Assembly (NCBI GenBank): GCA_041402125.1
Contig: JAWKSY010000002.1
Span: 356,266 to 420,265 of the forward strand
Source: JAWKSY01 sp041402125
GTDB taxonomy: Bacteria; Planctomycetota; GCA-002687715; DRQF01
DNA: 64,000 bases
Direction of reading: 5' to 3'
This document shows, in pieces, positions 51,008 through 59,891 of this stretch. The stretch's first letter is position 1. Every line of letters starts with the position of its first letter. The notes under the pieces are model-generated. The model did not search any database, was not told the origin of the DNA, and was given only the letters and a program-made list of their open reading frames with translations. The position numbers and the translations under genes are program-made.

Positions 51008-53134
51008 ATGACGTCGGGTCGTCTGCTCGCAGTCGCGAGCCTTCTCGCGGTCCTTGCCGTCGCCGTCGTCGTGTGGCGCTCCGCGCACGGGGGAGACGAG
51101 TCGAAGCGAGTCGACCGTCAGGACTCCTCCCTTCAGACCGGTCGACAGCGTGCGATCGCGGCGCGTCGCGAGCCGGACGTCGCGGCTCCGCCGTCCGCGC
51201 CGGCGGTGGAAATGCGCGAGGAGGCTGCGATCCTCTTTCGCTTCGACGACGGACCGGACGGACCCGAGATCGTCGGCCTGATCGGTTCGGTCCGGACGAC
51301 CGGTGAGGAACGCGTCCTCGATGTGTCCGACGACGGCATCGCGCCGGAGTCCCTCGCCGCGCTGGTCGAGGAGGCGGGCATCGGCTGGTTCCACGCGAAG
51401 GAGTCCGGGCGTCTGAGGGCCCCGCTCGAGGGAGCCGCGCGCGCCTTCGCCGCGGAGTTCGAGCTCGAGCCGGGAACGGCGGCGGACGACGCCGCATCGC
51501 GCATCCGTTGCTTTCCGGATCTCTTCGGCGACCTTGATCGAGCTCGCGGATTCGCCGTCCACGTCGAACGCGAGGCGGAGTTCGCCGCGCTGCGCGCCGG
51601 TCTGGTCTCGGGGCCGCGCAAGGGCCGTCGTTTCGTCGTCCCGGGACTCGCCACCGCCGTTCGCGACGAGAGCGGCCGCGAGACCCCGATCGACCGGTTC
51701 GCGGTCCGGATCGAGGACGCCGAGGGCGGCTTCCGTCACGGTCGCGCCGAGCGTCGCGCCGATGGGAGCTACCTCGTGGTTCCTGACCACGAGGAGCGTC
51801 GGGGACTGCGGGGGACCGTGCGCGACGTCAAGGGGCGGGCCCTCTCCGGGGCGCGGGTCAAGGTTCTCGGGACCCGACTCCGGCTCACGAGCGATGAACG
51901 CGGCGAGTTCCTCGGGGTCATTCCGGCGACCCTCGCGACCGTGGCCGTCGCGGTCGAACTCGAGGGGTACGCGAGCGAGGAAGTCCGTTCGAACGTCAGG
52001 TCCGGGACTTCGGACCACGAGGTCCACATCGTGCTCGAGCGGCGTGCCGTCATTCGGGGACGAGTTCTCGATCAGGCGGACGCCGGTGTCGCCGGGGTCT
52101 CGCTCGCCTTCTTGCGCGATGATCGCGGGATCCCTCGAAGCGTTCGCTCGGAGGCGGACGGGACATTCGTCTTCGACAGGGCGTCCGAGGGCGTCTGGAC
52201 GATGTCCGTCCGCGCGGAAGGGGAACTCCGCGAAGCCGTGTTCGTGCCCGGTCGTCGAGACGTGGAAGGCGGCGACGAGAACGTCATCGTGCGCGTTCGC
52301 CGTGTGGAAGAACGTCCGGTCTCGCTGACGGTCCGGGTCCGCGAGTGGCCCGGTGACGGCGCGATCGACCGCGGCACGGTGCGGGTCTGGGCGCGCAATC
52401 CTCTCGGAGGATCCTCGCCGCGCCAGACGGGAGAACTGGACGACGGCTCCCACCGTTTCGACCTCCCCTTCGCCGGCGAATGGACGCTGGAGCTCGAGAC
52501 GCGACACGGAGCCCAGAGGCAGTCCGTCCGGATTCCTCCCGACGTGACGGCATTCGAGGTGAGTCTCCTCGTGGGACCGCCCGGGACGATCCGAGGTCGC
52601 CTTCGCGTTCCCGAGGGCGTGGAGGATCCGATCCACGTCCTCGTCCTCACGACCATCGATCGCCGTCGCTCGACCAGGGGGAAGTTGGGGACGACGAGAT
52701 CCGTCCTCGTCACGAACCGGGAGTGGCCCGAGTTCGTCGTGAAGGACTTCCCGGCGAACCTCGACGTGATCCTCGTCGCCGACTCGAGTCCGAACACGCT
52801 GAGCGGCTTCGCGACCGTCCGGGTCCCTTTCGGGGCGGAGGCCGAGGTCGAGATCCTCCTCCGACCGAAGCGGCGCCTCACCCTCGAGATCCCGCCGGGC
52901 CTCGTCGGAGACGGCGACCTCGCCGGATTCGAGATCGATCGGCCCGACGGATGGACGACGCTCGGGACCGTAGAAACCTCTGCTGCGGCTCAGATCCTGG
53001 TCGTCAGGGCCGATGCGGCCGAGTTTCCCTGGCGCCTCGTTCAGCGTTCGGACGGTCGGGTCCTCGCCTCCGGCGTCCTGCCCGACGACGGTCGGGCGGA
53101 AATGAAGCTCAGCGTCGCGGCGGAGGGCCGCTGA
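51008..53134 (+). CDS. Large exported carboxypeptidase-regulatory-like protein
   Basis: 708 residues from ATG 51008; the longer upstream reading is Arg-rich and not natural. A single N-terminal helix (LLAVASLLAVLAVAVVVW) anchors or exports it. The mature part starts with a ~200-residue region without recognised domain. CarboxypepD_reg-type units follow: GLRGTVRDVKGRALSGARVKVLG with TSDERGEFLGVIP, and VIRGRVLDQADAGVAGVSLAFL with SEADGTFVFDR. The C-terminus has FEIDRPDGWTTLGTV. No catalytic motif. Similar in plan to 33543, 36233, 53153 and 54921. It converges with the next gene (18-b gap). Confidence 0.78.
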   Translation: MTSGRLLAVASLLAVLAVAVVVWRSAHGGDESKRVDRQDSSLQTGRQRAIAARREPDVAAPPSAPAVEMREEAAILFRFDDGPDGPEIVGLIGSVRTTGEERVLDVSDDGIAPESLAALVEEAGIGWFHAKESGRLRAPLEGAARAFAAEFELEPGTAADDAASRIRCFPDLFGDLDRARGFAVHVEREAEFAALRAGLVSGPRKGRRFVVPGLATAVRDESGRETPIDRFAVRIEDAEGGFRHGRAERRADGSYLVVPDHEERRGLRGTVRDVKGRALSGARVKVLGTRLRLTSDERGEFLGVIPATLATVAVAVELEGYASEEVRSNVRSGTSDHEVHIVLERRAVIRGRVLDQADAGVAGVSLAFLRDDRGIPRSVRSEADGTFVFDRASEGVWTMSVRAEGELREAVFVPGRRDVEGGDENVIVRVRRVEERPVSLTVRVREWPGDGAIDRGTVRVWARNPLGGSSPRQTGELDDGSHRFDLPFAGEWTLELETRHGAQRQSVRIPPDVTAFEVSLLVGPPGTIRGRLRVPEGVEDPIHVLVLTTIDRRRSTRGKLGTTRSVLVTNREWPEFVVKDFPANLDVILVADSSPNTLSGFATVRVPFGAEAEVEILLRPKRRLTLEIPPGLVGDGDLAGFEIDRPDGWTTLGTVETSAAAQILVVRADAAEFPWRLVQRSDGRVLASGVLPDDGRAEMKLSVAAEGR

Positions 53135-53152
53135 AGGCAGGGCGGTACGGGT

Positions 53153-54835
53153 TCAGCGCCGGAGTTCGACGCCTTCGAGGACGCGGGAGGCGCCGGGGGC
53201 GAGGGCGGGGCGGAGGTCGATCGTCGATTCGATGATCGTGCCCCTCGGGTCGATGACCTGGAGCGTCGCCACGTCTCCGACGGCCCACACGCCGTGGAGT
53301 TCGAAACGGCCTTCGGCGTCCGTCCGCGGCCATCGCGCGGGATCCAGATCGAGGTAGGGGGAGAAGAGATCGTCCGGTCGGGGTGGGGCGTGCACGGTGA
53401 GTCCGACCGCGGGGCGGCTCTCGGAGTCGATGACGCGACCCCGGATCGTGACGGCCGGCCACAGTCGCGTCGTCTCGACGACGGCCTCGCCGCCGGTCTC
53501 CATCGCAAAGACGGTCTCCCCGTCCTCTCTCCCGCGGCCCCGAAATCGCTCCGACCAGCTCGGGGCGTGGTCGTCGCTCCAGACGATGATCCCGTGCCAG
53601 CCGAAGGGAAGGTGGTCGAGACGGTAGCGCCCCTCGGTGTCGGTTGTCGCGACCTCGAGCTGGCCGTCGCCGTTCCGGATCGTCGCCGCGATGCGGGCGT
53701 TCGCGACGGGCTCGCCGGTCTCCCCATCGATGACGAGGCCGGTGGCCGACCCTCGCCGCTCCGCGGCGAGGACGTCGGGGACGTCCGGTGACTCCGGCGT
53801 GACCTCGATCATGGCGAGTCCCCAGAGGGGCAGGCCCAGGTAGATGTCCTCCATGTTCTTGGACCGAGGAACGAAGCAGAGCTCCGGGTCCCGGAGAGCG
53901 AAGGCGGCGCCGAAGGTCTCGGACGCGAAGCGCTCGATCGTGAACCGGCCCTCGGCGTCCGTTCGGGTCTCGCGCGCGAGGAAACCGCCGCTCCTGGCGC
54001 ACAGCACGGTCCGATCCGGCACCGGTCTCGAGTCCTCGTCGAGCACACGCGCGGTGAAGGGCGCGAGCGGCGAGACGACGATGTCGTCCATGTCGTGCAG
54101 GCCGTCCCTCGCGAAGTACTCCGGGGCCAGGATCGGGATCCCTTGCCCCAGCGTCTCGTGCTCCACGAAGCCCTGAGCGCGCTCGTCTTCGCGGAGGTCG
54201 AAGCGGAACGCGCCTTCGCCGTCGGTCGCGATGACCTGCTCGGACCAGAGCCGCATCATGGCGGCGTTGGTGTTGGTCGGAGGAGTGATCAGGAGGCGGA
54301 TTCGTAGGTCGGGTCGACCTCGTCCCGCTTCGTCCACGAGGCGCCCCTGAAACCGCCGGTGGGAGCGAGGAAGGACCTCCGCGGCCCGCTGGGACCTCGC
54401 CGCCCAGTCCGAAGGATTGATGAAGCGACGGTAGTCGACGCGTCCGTCGGGGGAGACGAGGCTCACGCTGCAGGGCTCGTCGAGCGGAACCTCGATCGCG
54501 AAGCGGCCCTCCTCGTCCGTCGTCGCCTCGACCTTCACCGGGGGAATCGCGCACCAGCTCGCGGTTCGAAGCGAGGCGAAGAGGACGGTCGGATCGAAGG
54601 TCTCGAAACCGGGCGTACGCTCGTGGAGGCGGACGTGCACGCCGGCCAAGCCGCGCCCGGTCTCGTCGACGACGCGCGAGCGGACGACGATGCGGGAGCC
54701 GATCGCGATCGGGTCCGGGACGACCGCTTCGGGTGCGCCGGAGGGCGGGGCCTCGGGGCGGGAGGTCAGGTTCAGGATCAGGGCCGCGATCGCGATCGCG
54801 AGGATGATGCTGCCGACGATCCACCGCGTGCTCAT
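53153..54835 (-). CDS. Exported carboxypeptidase-regulatory-like protein
   Basis: 560 residues from ATG 54835. One N-terminal helix (WIVGSIILAIAIAALILNL) precedes at least five beta-sandwich units of the CarboxypepD_reg type: VVRSRVVDETGRGLAGVHVRL, FQGRLVDEAGRGRPDLRIRL, FTARVLDEDSRPVPDRTVLC, ATGLVIDGETGEPVANARIAA and IRGRVIDSESRPAVGLTVHAP. Each is followed by TD.EGRF or a similar strand. These units are found in surface and TonB-linked proteins as spacer or binding modules. No enzyme domain is attached, so the protein is made of such modules only. Function unknown. Confidence 0.82.
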   Translation of the reverse strand: MSTRWIVGSIILAIAIAALILNLTSRPEAPPSGAPEAVVPDPIAIGSRIVVRSRVVDETGRGLAGVHVRLHERTPGFETFDPTVLFASLRTASWCAIPPVKVEATTDEEGRFAIEVPLDEPCSVSLVSPDGRVDYRRFINPSDWAARSQRAAEVLPRSHRRFQGRLVDEAGRGRPDLRIRLLITPPTNTNAAMMRLWSEQVIATDGEGAFRFDLREDERAQGFVEHETLGQGIPILAPEYFARDGLHDMDDIVVSPLAPFTARVLDEDSRPVPDRTVLCARSGGFLARETRTDAEGRFTIERFASETFGAAFALRDPELCFVPRSKNMEDIYLGLPLWGLAMIEVTPESPDVPDVLAAERRGSATGLVIDGETGEPVANARIAATIRNGDGQLEVATTDTEGRYRLDHLPFGWHGIIVWSDDHAPSWSERFRGRGREDGETVFAMETGGEAVVETTRLWPAVTIRGRVIDSESRPAVGLTVHAPPRPDDLFSPYLDLDPARWPRTDAEGRFELHGVWAVGDVATLQVIDPRGTIIESTIDLRPALAPGASRVLEGVELRR

Positions 54836-54920
54836 GAGTTCTCTCGTTCTTCTTGTTCGCGACTCCCTCCGAACGGGAGGGGACGGAATGGCCGACGCTC
54901 GGGACGGCCGCCCGCAGCCG

Positions 54921-56552
54921 TCACCCGCGGATCACGATACCGACGATCCGCCGCGGGTGGTCCGGGGAACGCTTCGCGTCGCCGATCGGGACGGGGTGTT
55001 TCGTCTCCCGACCTCCCGGGGGGGAGACGAGGAGCTCGACGGTTGCGTTCTTCGGGCTCACCCCCTTGATCAGGAAGCGTCCGGTCGCGTCGGTTCGCGC
55101 CCGACGATCCGGAAAGACCCAGAAGAGGAGCGGGCCGAGCATCGCGTCGAGCTCGCCGTGGCGGACGAGCGCGTCGACGACCGGCTTGCCGCCCGGGTCG
55201 AGGACGAGGCCCTCGATCTCGAGGGCGGGCGTCAGGTCGCAGGTCGGCATGAGGAGCCGAGTGGGGGCCGCGGCCGGCGCGGTCATTGCCTCGTCGCCGG
55301 ATTCATCGGGAGCGGGCGGGCCGATGACGTTTTCCCGGTAGTCCTCGTGCCAGACGGCGATGTCGAGGCGACCCGGCGTCACGTGCTCGAGCACGTAGCG
55401 TCCCGCGGCATCGGTCGACGTCGGACGAGGGAATCCGCTGGGGTGAGGCTCGACCGCCTCGACGCGGGCGCCCGCCACGGGCTTGCGCGTCACGGCGTCC
55501 CTGACGCGGCCTTCGACGGTGATCGTGGAGTCGGCGTGGAGGACGAGCTCTCCCGGCTTGCTGCCGTCCGCCTGGGACCGGGCCTTGATGCCTCCCGGTA
55601 TCGAGCGACCCGAGCGAGACGCCATCTGCGTCGCATTGACGAGGTAGAGATCCGGCTCGCGAAGAAAGACCATGTGCCACAGTCTCGGATCCAGGCCGGT
55701 GAGCACGAAGCGCCCCTCGGCATCGGTGGTCGCGGAGACCTGCTGATCGACGTGTTCCTGGAGGCATGCGACGACCCGGCCCGGAAGCGCGCGACCTCGC
55801 GCGTCGACCAGGCGGCCGGCGAGGGACTCGCGGCTTTGGAGCCGGAGCTCGCCCAGATCCCGTTCGTCGTCCTTCCGGGACGTCGGATCGATGACGATCG
55901 GCCACACCTGAGTCATCCGGTCGAGGACCTCGATCGTCGACTTCCAGCCCTTGGGAAGGGCGACCCGGAAGCGTCCCTCGTCGTCCGATCGGAATTCGAT
56001 CTCCGAGTACCCCTCACCGTGACCCGGTCGGCTGACGGCCCGGAGGTGGAGACCGGACGCGGTGAGGCCGTCGAGGTCGGTCAGCCTTCCCGTCCACTCT
56101 TCGGTCGGACGTTCGGGTTGGGTCAGCGGGTCCTTCCAGGTGGCGATCAGCCGGTCCGTGTCCATCGGTGGTGCGAACTCCCGCCGACCGTCCGGGAACT
56201 CGAGACGGAGGCGGGCCTCGACGTGGCGCGGAAGCTCGAGCGAGAACCGGCCCTTCTCGTCCGTCGTCGCCTCGGAGAGAACGGTCGCGGCCGGTCGGGC
56301 CTGGCCCGAGAGGGCGGAGACGACCGCTCTTCGGCGGGCGCGCCCGTCGGAGTCGTCCGGCGCCGCGGTCACCGTGATCCGGATTCCGGGCCGGGGTTCC
56401 CCGGCCGCATTCAGGACGCGAGACGTCAGGCGGACGAGGGGACTCGTCGGCGGCGGTCCTTCCTGCGCCGGCGCGGGGGCGACGGTCGAGAGGAGCAGGA
56501 CGAGGATCGAGAACGGCGTGAACGGGCGCCGTCGGGGGTGGGTCGGGAGCAT
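54921..56552 (-). CDS. Exported carboxypeptidase-regulatory-like protein
   Basis: 543 residues from ATG 56552 (signal peptide FSILVLLLSTVAPAPAQ near 12-30; the frame start at 56600 adds a non-signal leader). The protein consists of successive beta units of the CarboxypepD_reg type: LTSRVLNAAGEPRPGIRITV, LAGRLVDARGRALPGRVVAC with TTDAEGRFVLTG, VEGRVRDAVTRKPVAGARVEAVEP with TDAAGRYVLEHV and IEGLVLDPGGKPVVDALVR. Same plan as the neighbour at 53153, 85 b away on the same strand; the two are probably paralogues in one transcript. No catalytic motif is visible. Confidence 0.82.
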   Translation of the reverse strand: MLPTHPRRRPFTPFSILVLLLSTVAPAPAQEGPPPTSPLVRLTSRVLNAAGEPRPGIRITVTAAPDDSDGRARRRAVVSALSGQARPAATVLSEATTDEKGRFSLELPRHVEARLRLEFPDGRREFAPPMDTDRLIATWKDPLTQPERPTEEWTGRLTDLDGLTASGLHLRAVSRPGHGEGYSEIEFRSDDEGRFRVALPKGWKSTIEVLDRMTQVWPIVIDPTSRKDDERDLGELRLQSRESLAGRLVDARGRALPGRVVACLQEHVDQQVSATTDAEGRFVLTGLDPRLWHMVFLREPDLYLVNATQMASRSGRSIPGGIKARSQADGSKPGELVLHADSTITVEGRVRDAVTRKPVAGARVEAVEPHPSGFPRPTSTDAAGRYVLEHVTPGRLDIAVWHEDYRENVIGPPAPDESGDEAMTAPAAAPTRLLMPTCDLTPALEIEGLVLDPGGKPVVDALVRHGELDAMLGPLLFWVFPDRRARTDATGRFLIKGVSPKNATVELLVSPPGGRETKHPVPIGDAKRSPDHPRRIVGIVIRG

Positions 56553-56688
56553 GGGATCCTCTCGCCGGGACGCGCCCAGACTACCAGAGCGCGCGGCCAC
56601 CGCGCCCGGGGGTCCGGAATCGCGGCATCTGCCGCGTCCGGATCGTCCATGTCTTGCCTCTGCGGTCTTCTGGGGAGAAGATCACGGC

Positions 56689-57093
56689 ATGAGCAAGCTT
56701 CGCATCGGAGAGGTCGCGCACATCCTCGGCGTCAGCGTCGACACCGTCCGCCGCTACATCGACGCGGGGGAACTCCGCTGCACGCGTAGTGCGGGGCAGC
56801 AGCGACTGATCGAGGGGGAGGAACTGGCGCGCTTCCTCGAGCGGGCGAGCGAGGAGGGCGGACCTTCGGCGGTCTCCTCCGCGCGCAATCACCTCTTCGG
56901 GATCGTCACGAAGGTGGTGAAGGACAAGGTGTCGGCGCAGGTCGAGATGCGCTGCGGTCCGTATCGCGTCGTGTCGCTCCTGACGCGCGAGTCGGTCGAG
57001 TCACTCGGACTGAAGCGCGGGGTCCTCGTCAACGCGGTGATCAAGGCGACGAACGTCGTCGTCGAACGCGCGGGCGAGGGAGCGGGGCGATGA
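56689..57093 (+). CDS. HTH-TOBE (Mop) molybdenum-responsive regulator
   Basis: 134 residues from ATG 56689 after GGGGAG. Residues ~1-55 form an excisionase/MerR-like helix-turn-helix (LRIGEVAHILGVSVDTVRRYIDAGELRCTRSAGQQRLIEGEELARFL). Residues ~65-130 form a single Mop/TOBE domain (LFGIVTKVVKDKVSAQVEMRCG ... SLLTRESVESLGLKRGVLVNAVIKATNVVVE) that binds molybdate or tungstate. It is a compact equivalent of ModE. The stop overlaps modA (ATGA), so it probably regulates the modABC genes that follow. Confidence 0.88.
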   Translation: MSKLRIGEVAHILGVSVDTVRRYIDAGELRCTRSAGQQRLIEGEELARFLERASEEGGPSAVSSARNHLFGIVTKVVKDKVSAQVEMRCGPYRVVSLLTRESVESLGLKRGVLVNAVIKATNVVVERAGEGAGR

Positions 57094-57836
57094 GGCACGG
57101 GGGACCCGTCTCGTGGATCGTCGTCGCGGTCCTGCTCGCGGGTTGCGGGGGGGCGCGCGAGGACGGTCCGACGATCACGGTCTTCGCGGCGGCCTCGCTC
57201 GCCGCGCCCTTCGAAGCGCTGGCGCGGGAGTTCGAGCGGCGGAATCCCGGGGAGCGCGTGGCGCTGCACCTCGCGGGGACGCCGACTCTCGTGCTGCAGA
57301 TCCGCGAGGGTGCGCCGGCCGACCTCCTCGCCTCCGCCGACGAGGAGAACATGGCGCGGCTCCGCGAGGCGGGCCGCGTCGCGGGGGATGCCGTCGTCTT
57401 CGCCCGCAACGCGATGACGATCGTCACGCCACAGGGCAATCCGCGCGGGATCGCGGGACTCCGGGATCTCGAGCGGAAGGACCTCGCGGTGCTTCTCTGC
57501 GGGCCCGAGGTGCCCGCGGGGCGCTATGCGCGGCGACTCCTCGAGCACGGGGGGATCACGGTGGCCTCGCGGTCGGACGAGCCCAGCGTCCGCGCCGTGG
57601 TGACGAAGGTGGAGCTCGGCGAGGCCGACGCCGGTCTCGTCTACCGGACCGACGCGCGCGCGGCGCGGGATCGAGTCGGGGAGGTCGAGATCCCGGCGGA
57701 GGAGAATGTCGAGGCGCGCTATCCCCTCGCCGTCCTCCGCGGACCGCGAGAGGAAGCGGCACGGCGCTTCGCCGATTTCGTCGTCTCGGAGGCCGGTCGG
57801 GCCGTCCTCGCCGACGCGGGATTCCTCTCGCCGTGA
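57090..57836 (+). CDS. modA: Molybdate ABC transporter, substrate-binding lipoprotein
   Basis: 248 residues. ModA captures molybdate outside the cytoplasmic membrane and delivers it to ModB. A lipoprotein signal is clear (WIVVAVLLAGC). The family pattern follows: TITVFAAASLAAPFEALAREFERRNPGERVALHLAGT, VLQIREGAPADLLASADEENM, and RAVVTKVELGEADAGLVYRTDA. The start overlaps the regulator and the end overlaps modB (GTGA at 57833). Confidence 0.93.
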   Translation: MRHGGPVSWIVVAVLLAGCGGAREDGPTITVFAAASLAAPFEALAREFERRNPGERVALHLAGTPTLVLQIREGAPADLLASADEENMARLREAGRVAGDAVVFARNAMTIVTPQGNPRGIAGLRDLERKDLAVLLCGPEVPAGRYARRLLEHGGITVASRSDEPSVRAVVTKVELGEADAGLVYRTDARAARDRVGEVEIPAEENVEARYPLAVLRGPREEAARRFADFVVSEAGRAVLADAGFLSP

Positions 57837-58624
57837 GGGGCGGTGTCGCGGTCGCACGCGGGGCCTCGCGGGCCGCCGTTCTCCTCGGCGCGGCGCTCTT
57901 CGCGCTGCCGCTGATCGGGCTCTTCTCGCGCGCGCCCTGGGGTGAACTCGGGGAGATCGTCGGCGACGGAAGCGTCGCGACCGCGCTGGGGCTCTCGCTG
58001 CGCTGTTCGCTCCTCGCGACGGCATTGGCGGCCCTGATCGGGATGCCTCTCGCCGCCTCGCTCGCCGGCCCTGCGACGGCCGGGCGGACGGCGCTGCGGG
58101 TGGTCGTGACGCTGCCGATGGTCCTGCCGCCGGTGGTGAGCGGCGTGGCGCTCCTCCTCGCCTTCGGCCGCAATGGAATCATCGGTGGGCCGCTGTACGA
58201 ACTCCTCGGTCTGTCGCTTCCCTTCACGAGCGCGGGGGTGGTGCTGGCCGAGGCCTACGTCGCGATGCCCTTCTTCGTCCTCACCGTCGAGGGCGGACTC
58301 CGGGCCCGGGACCGCGGGCTCGAGGACGCGGCCCGCACGCTCGGCGCGGGGCCGGCGACGGTGTTCCTCCGCGTCACGCTGCCCGCGCTGGCGCCGACCC
58401 TCCGCGCGGCCCTTCTCGTCGCCTGGGCGCGCGCGCTCGGCGAGTTCGGGGCCACGATCACCTTCGCCGGCAACCTCGGCGGGGAGACGCGGACGATGCC
58501 GCTGGCGGTCTACGCCGCGATGGAGTCGAGTCCCGGGGCCGCGGTCGCGCTGAGCCTCGTCCTGGTCGCGGTGTCGGGGACGATCCTCGTCCTCATGCGT
58601 CGCCAGTGGTTTCCCGTCCGGTGA
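57833..58624 (+). CDS. modB: Molybdate ABC transporter, permease
   Basis: 263 residues from GTG 57833 in a GTGA overlap. Several transmembrane helices and the binding-protein-dependent permease loop (EAA-type region: RALGEFGATITFAGNLGGETRTMPLAVY) are present. The VVVTLPMVLPPVVSGVALLLAFGRNGIIG segment is typical of ModB/CysW permeases. Ends in GTGA with modC. Confidence 0.93.
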   Translation: MRGGVAVARGASRAAVLLGAALFALPLIGLFSRAPWGELGEIVGDGSVATALGLSLRCSLLATALAALIGMPLAASLAGPATAGRTALRVVVTLPMVLPPVVSGVALLLAFGRNGIIGGPLYELLGLSLPFTSAGVVLAEAYVAMPFFVLTVEGGLRARDRGLEDAARTLGAGPATVFLRVTLPALAPTLRAALLVAWARALGEFGATITFAGNLGGETRTMPLAVYAAMESSPGAAVALSLVLVAVSGTILVLMRRQWFPVR

Positions 58625-59668
58625 GCCTGCAGGTCGACATCGCGCTGACGCGGGGCGCGCTCGCGCTCGAGGTCGCCTTCACCTGCGCGGGGGGAGAGAC
58701 GCTCGCGCTCGTCGGCCCCAACGGGGCGGGGAAGTCGACGATCCTCTCCGCCGTCGCGGGTCTCGTCCGGGCGGCGTCGGGCACGATCTCGCTCGAAGGA
58801 GAGATCCTCGACGGCGGGGCGGGCGGTCCCTTCGTCGAGCCCGGCGCGCGAGGCGTGGGCTTCGTCTTTCAGGATCACCGTCTCTTTCCCGGGATGAGCG
58901 TGCTCGAGAACGTCGCCTTCGGACCGCGGGCGCGCGGGATCTCCCGCCGCGCGGCGCGCGAGGAGGCGATGCGCTGGATCGAGCGCGTCGGGATGGAGAC
59001 GCGAGCGCGCTCGCGGACGACCGTGCTCTCGGGCGGCGAGGCACAGCGCGTGGCGCTCGCGCGCGCGCTCGCCGCGCGGCCGCGGGTGCTGCTCCTCGAC
59101 GAACCTCTCGCGGCCGTGGACGCCTCGGGTCGCCTCGCCTTCCGCCGGCTGCTGCGCGAGCACCTGGCGGCCTTCGCGGGCCCGCGTCTCCTCGTCGCGC
59201 ACGACGTCGAGGACGCCGTCGCGCTGGCCGACCGGATCGCCGTCGTCGAGGAGGAGGATCATCCAGATCGGACGCGTCGAGGACGTCGTCGCCCGTCCGG
59301 CCTCGCGCTACGCGAGCGATCTCGTCGGTCAGAACTTCTACGAGGGCACCTGCCGGGCGGGTGCGGTCGACCTCGGAGCGACGTCTCTCGCCGTCGCGAC
59401 GGAGCTCGATGGCGCCGTCGCCCTGACGATCCACCCCCGCGCGGTTTCGCTCTTCCCCGAACCGCCGCACGGCTCGCCGCGCAACGCCTGGCGGACCACC
59501 ATCCTCGCGGTGGAGTCGAGCCTGGGCCGCTCCCGCGTCCGCCTCGGCGCGCCGCTGCCCATCGTGGCCGAGGTCACGCCCGCCGCCATCCGCGATCTCG
59601 GCCTCGAGGCAGGCCGTGAGATCTGGGCCGTCGTGAAGGCGACCGAGATCGTCGTCACGCGCCGCTGA
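58621..59668 (+). CDS. modC: Molybdate ABC transporter, ATP-binding protein; one apparent frameshift
   Basis: The gene starts at GTG 58621 (overlap with modB). ABC motifs are in order: Walker A LVGPNGAGKSTIL, Q-loop FVFQDHRLFPGMS, signature LSGGEAQRVALARAL, Walker B RVLLLDEPLAAVD and switch His LLVAHDVEDAV. At 59251-59258 (GAGGAGGAGG repeat) the frame changes by one base. After it the plus-one frame reads IIQIGRVEDVVARPASRYASD and a C-terminal TOBE domain (AIRDLGLEAGREIWAVVKATEIVV) to TGA 59666-59668. The single-frame reading instead ends in an Arg-rich tail at 59619. Whole length about 348 residues, right for ModC. The shift may be a sequencing slip in the repeat or a real mutation. Confidence 0.85.
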
Positions 59669-59677
59669 CCGCGCGCA

Positions 59678-59754
59678 TGAATAAAAGGGGTCAGACCCCA
59701 TTTATTCACTTTCGGCCCCTTCTTGAATAAATGGGGTCTGACCCCATTTATTCA
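59678..59754. repeat. 77-bp REPIN-like doublet, copy 1
   Basis: Two palindromes in opposite orientation: 59678-59708 (centre A at 59693, one mismatched pair) and 59724-59754 (centre T at 59739, perfect 15-bp arms). Both have TGAATAAA outer ends and a GGGGTC/GACCCC core; a 15-base spacer with TCGGCCCC separates them. Total length 77 bp, the same as the copy at 61969-62045. It starts 10 b after the modC stop. Confidence 0.82.
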
Positions 59755-59891
59755 CATTCGTGCGTGAGGGGTGGATCGAGCGGCGCCTGATCTGTCCAGG
59801 GGCCGTGAATCTCGGGTAGGCTCGGTGACGGTCGGCCCGTCGCACGCACGTCGCGTAGCCGCGCGGCCGATCGATCAGGCGAGGATTCGAC

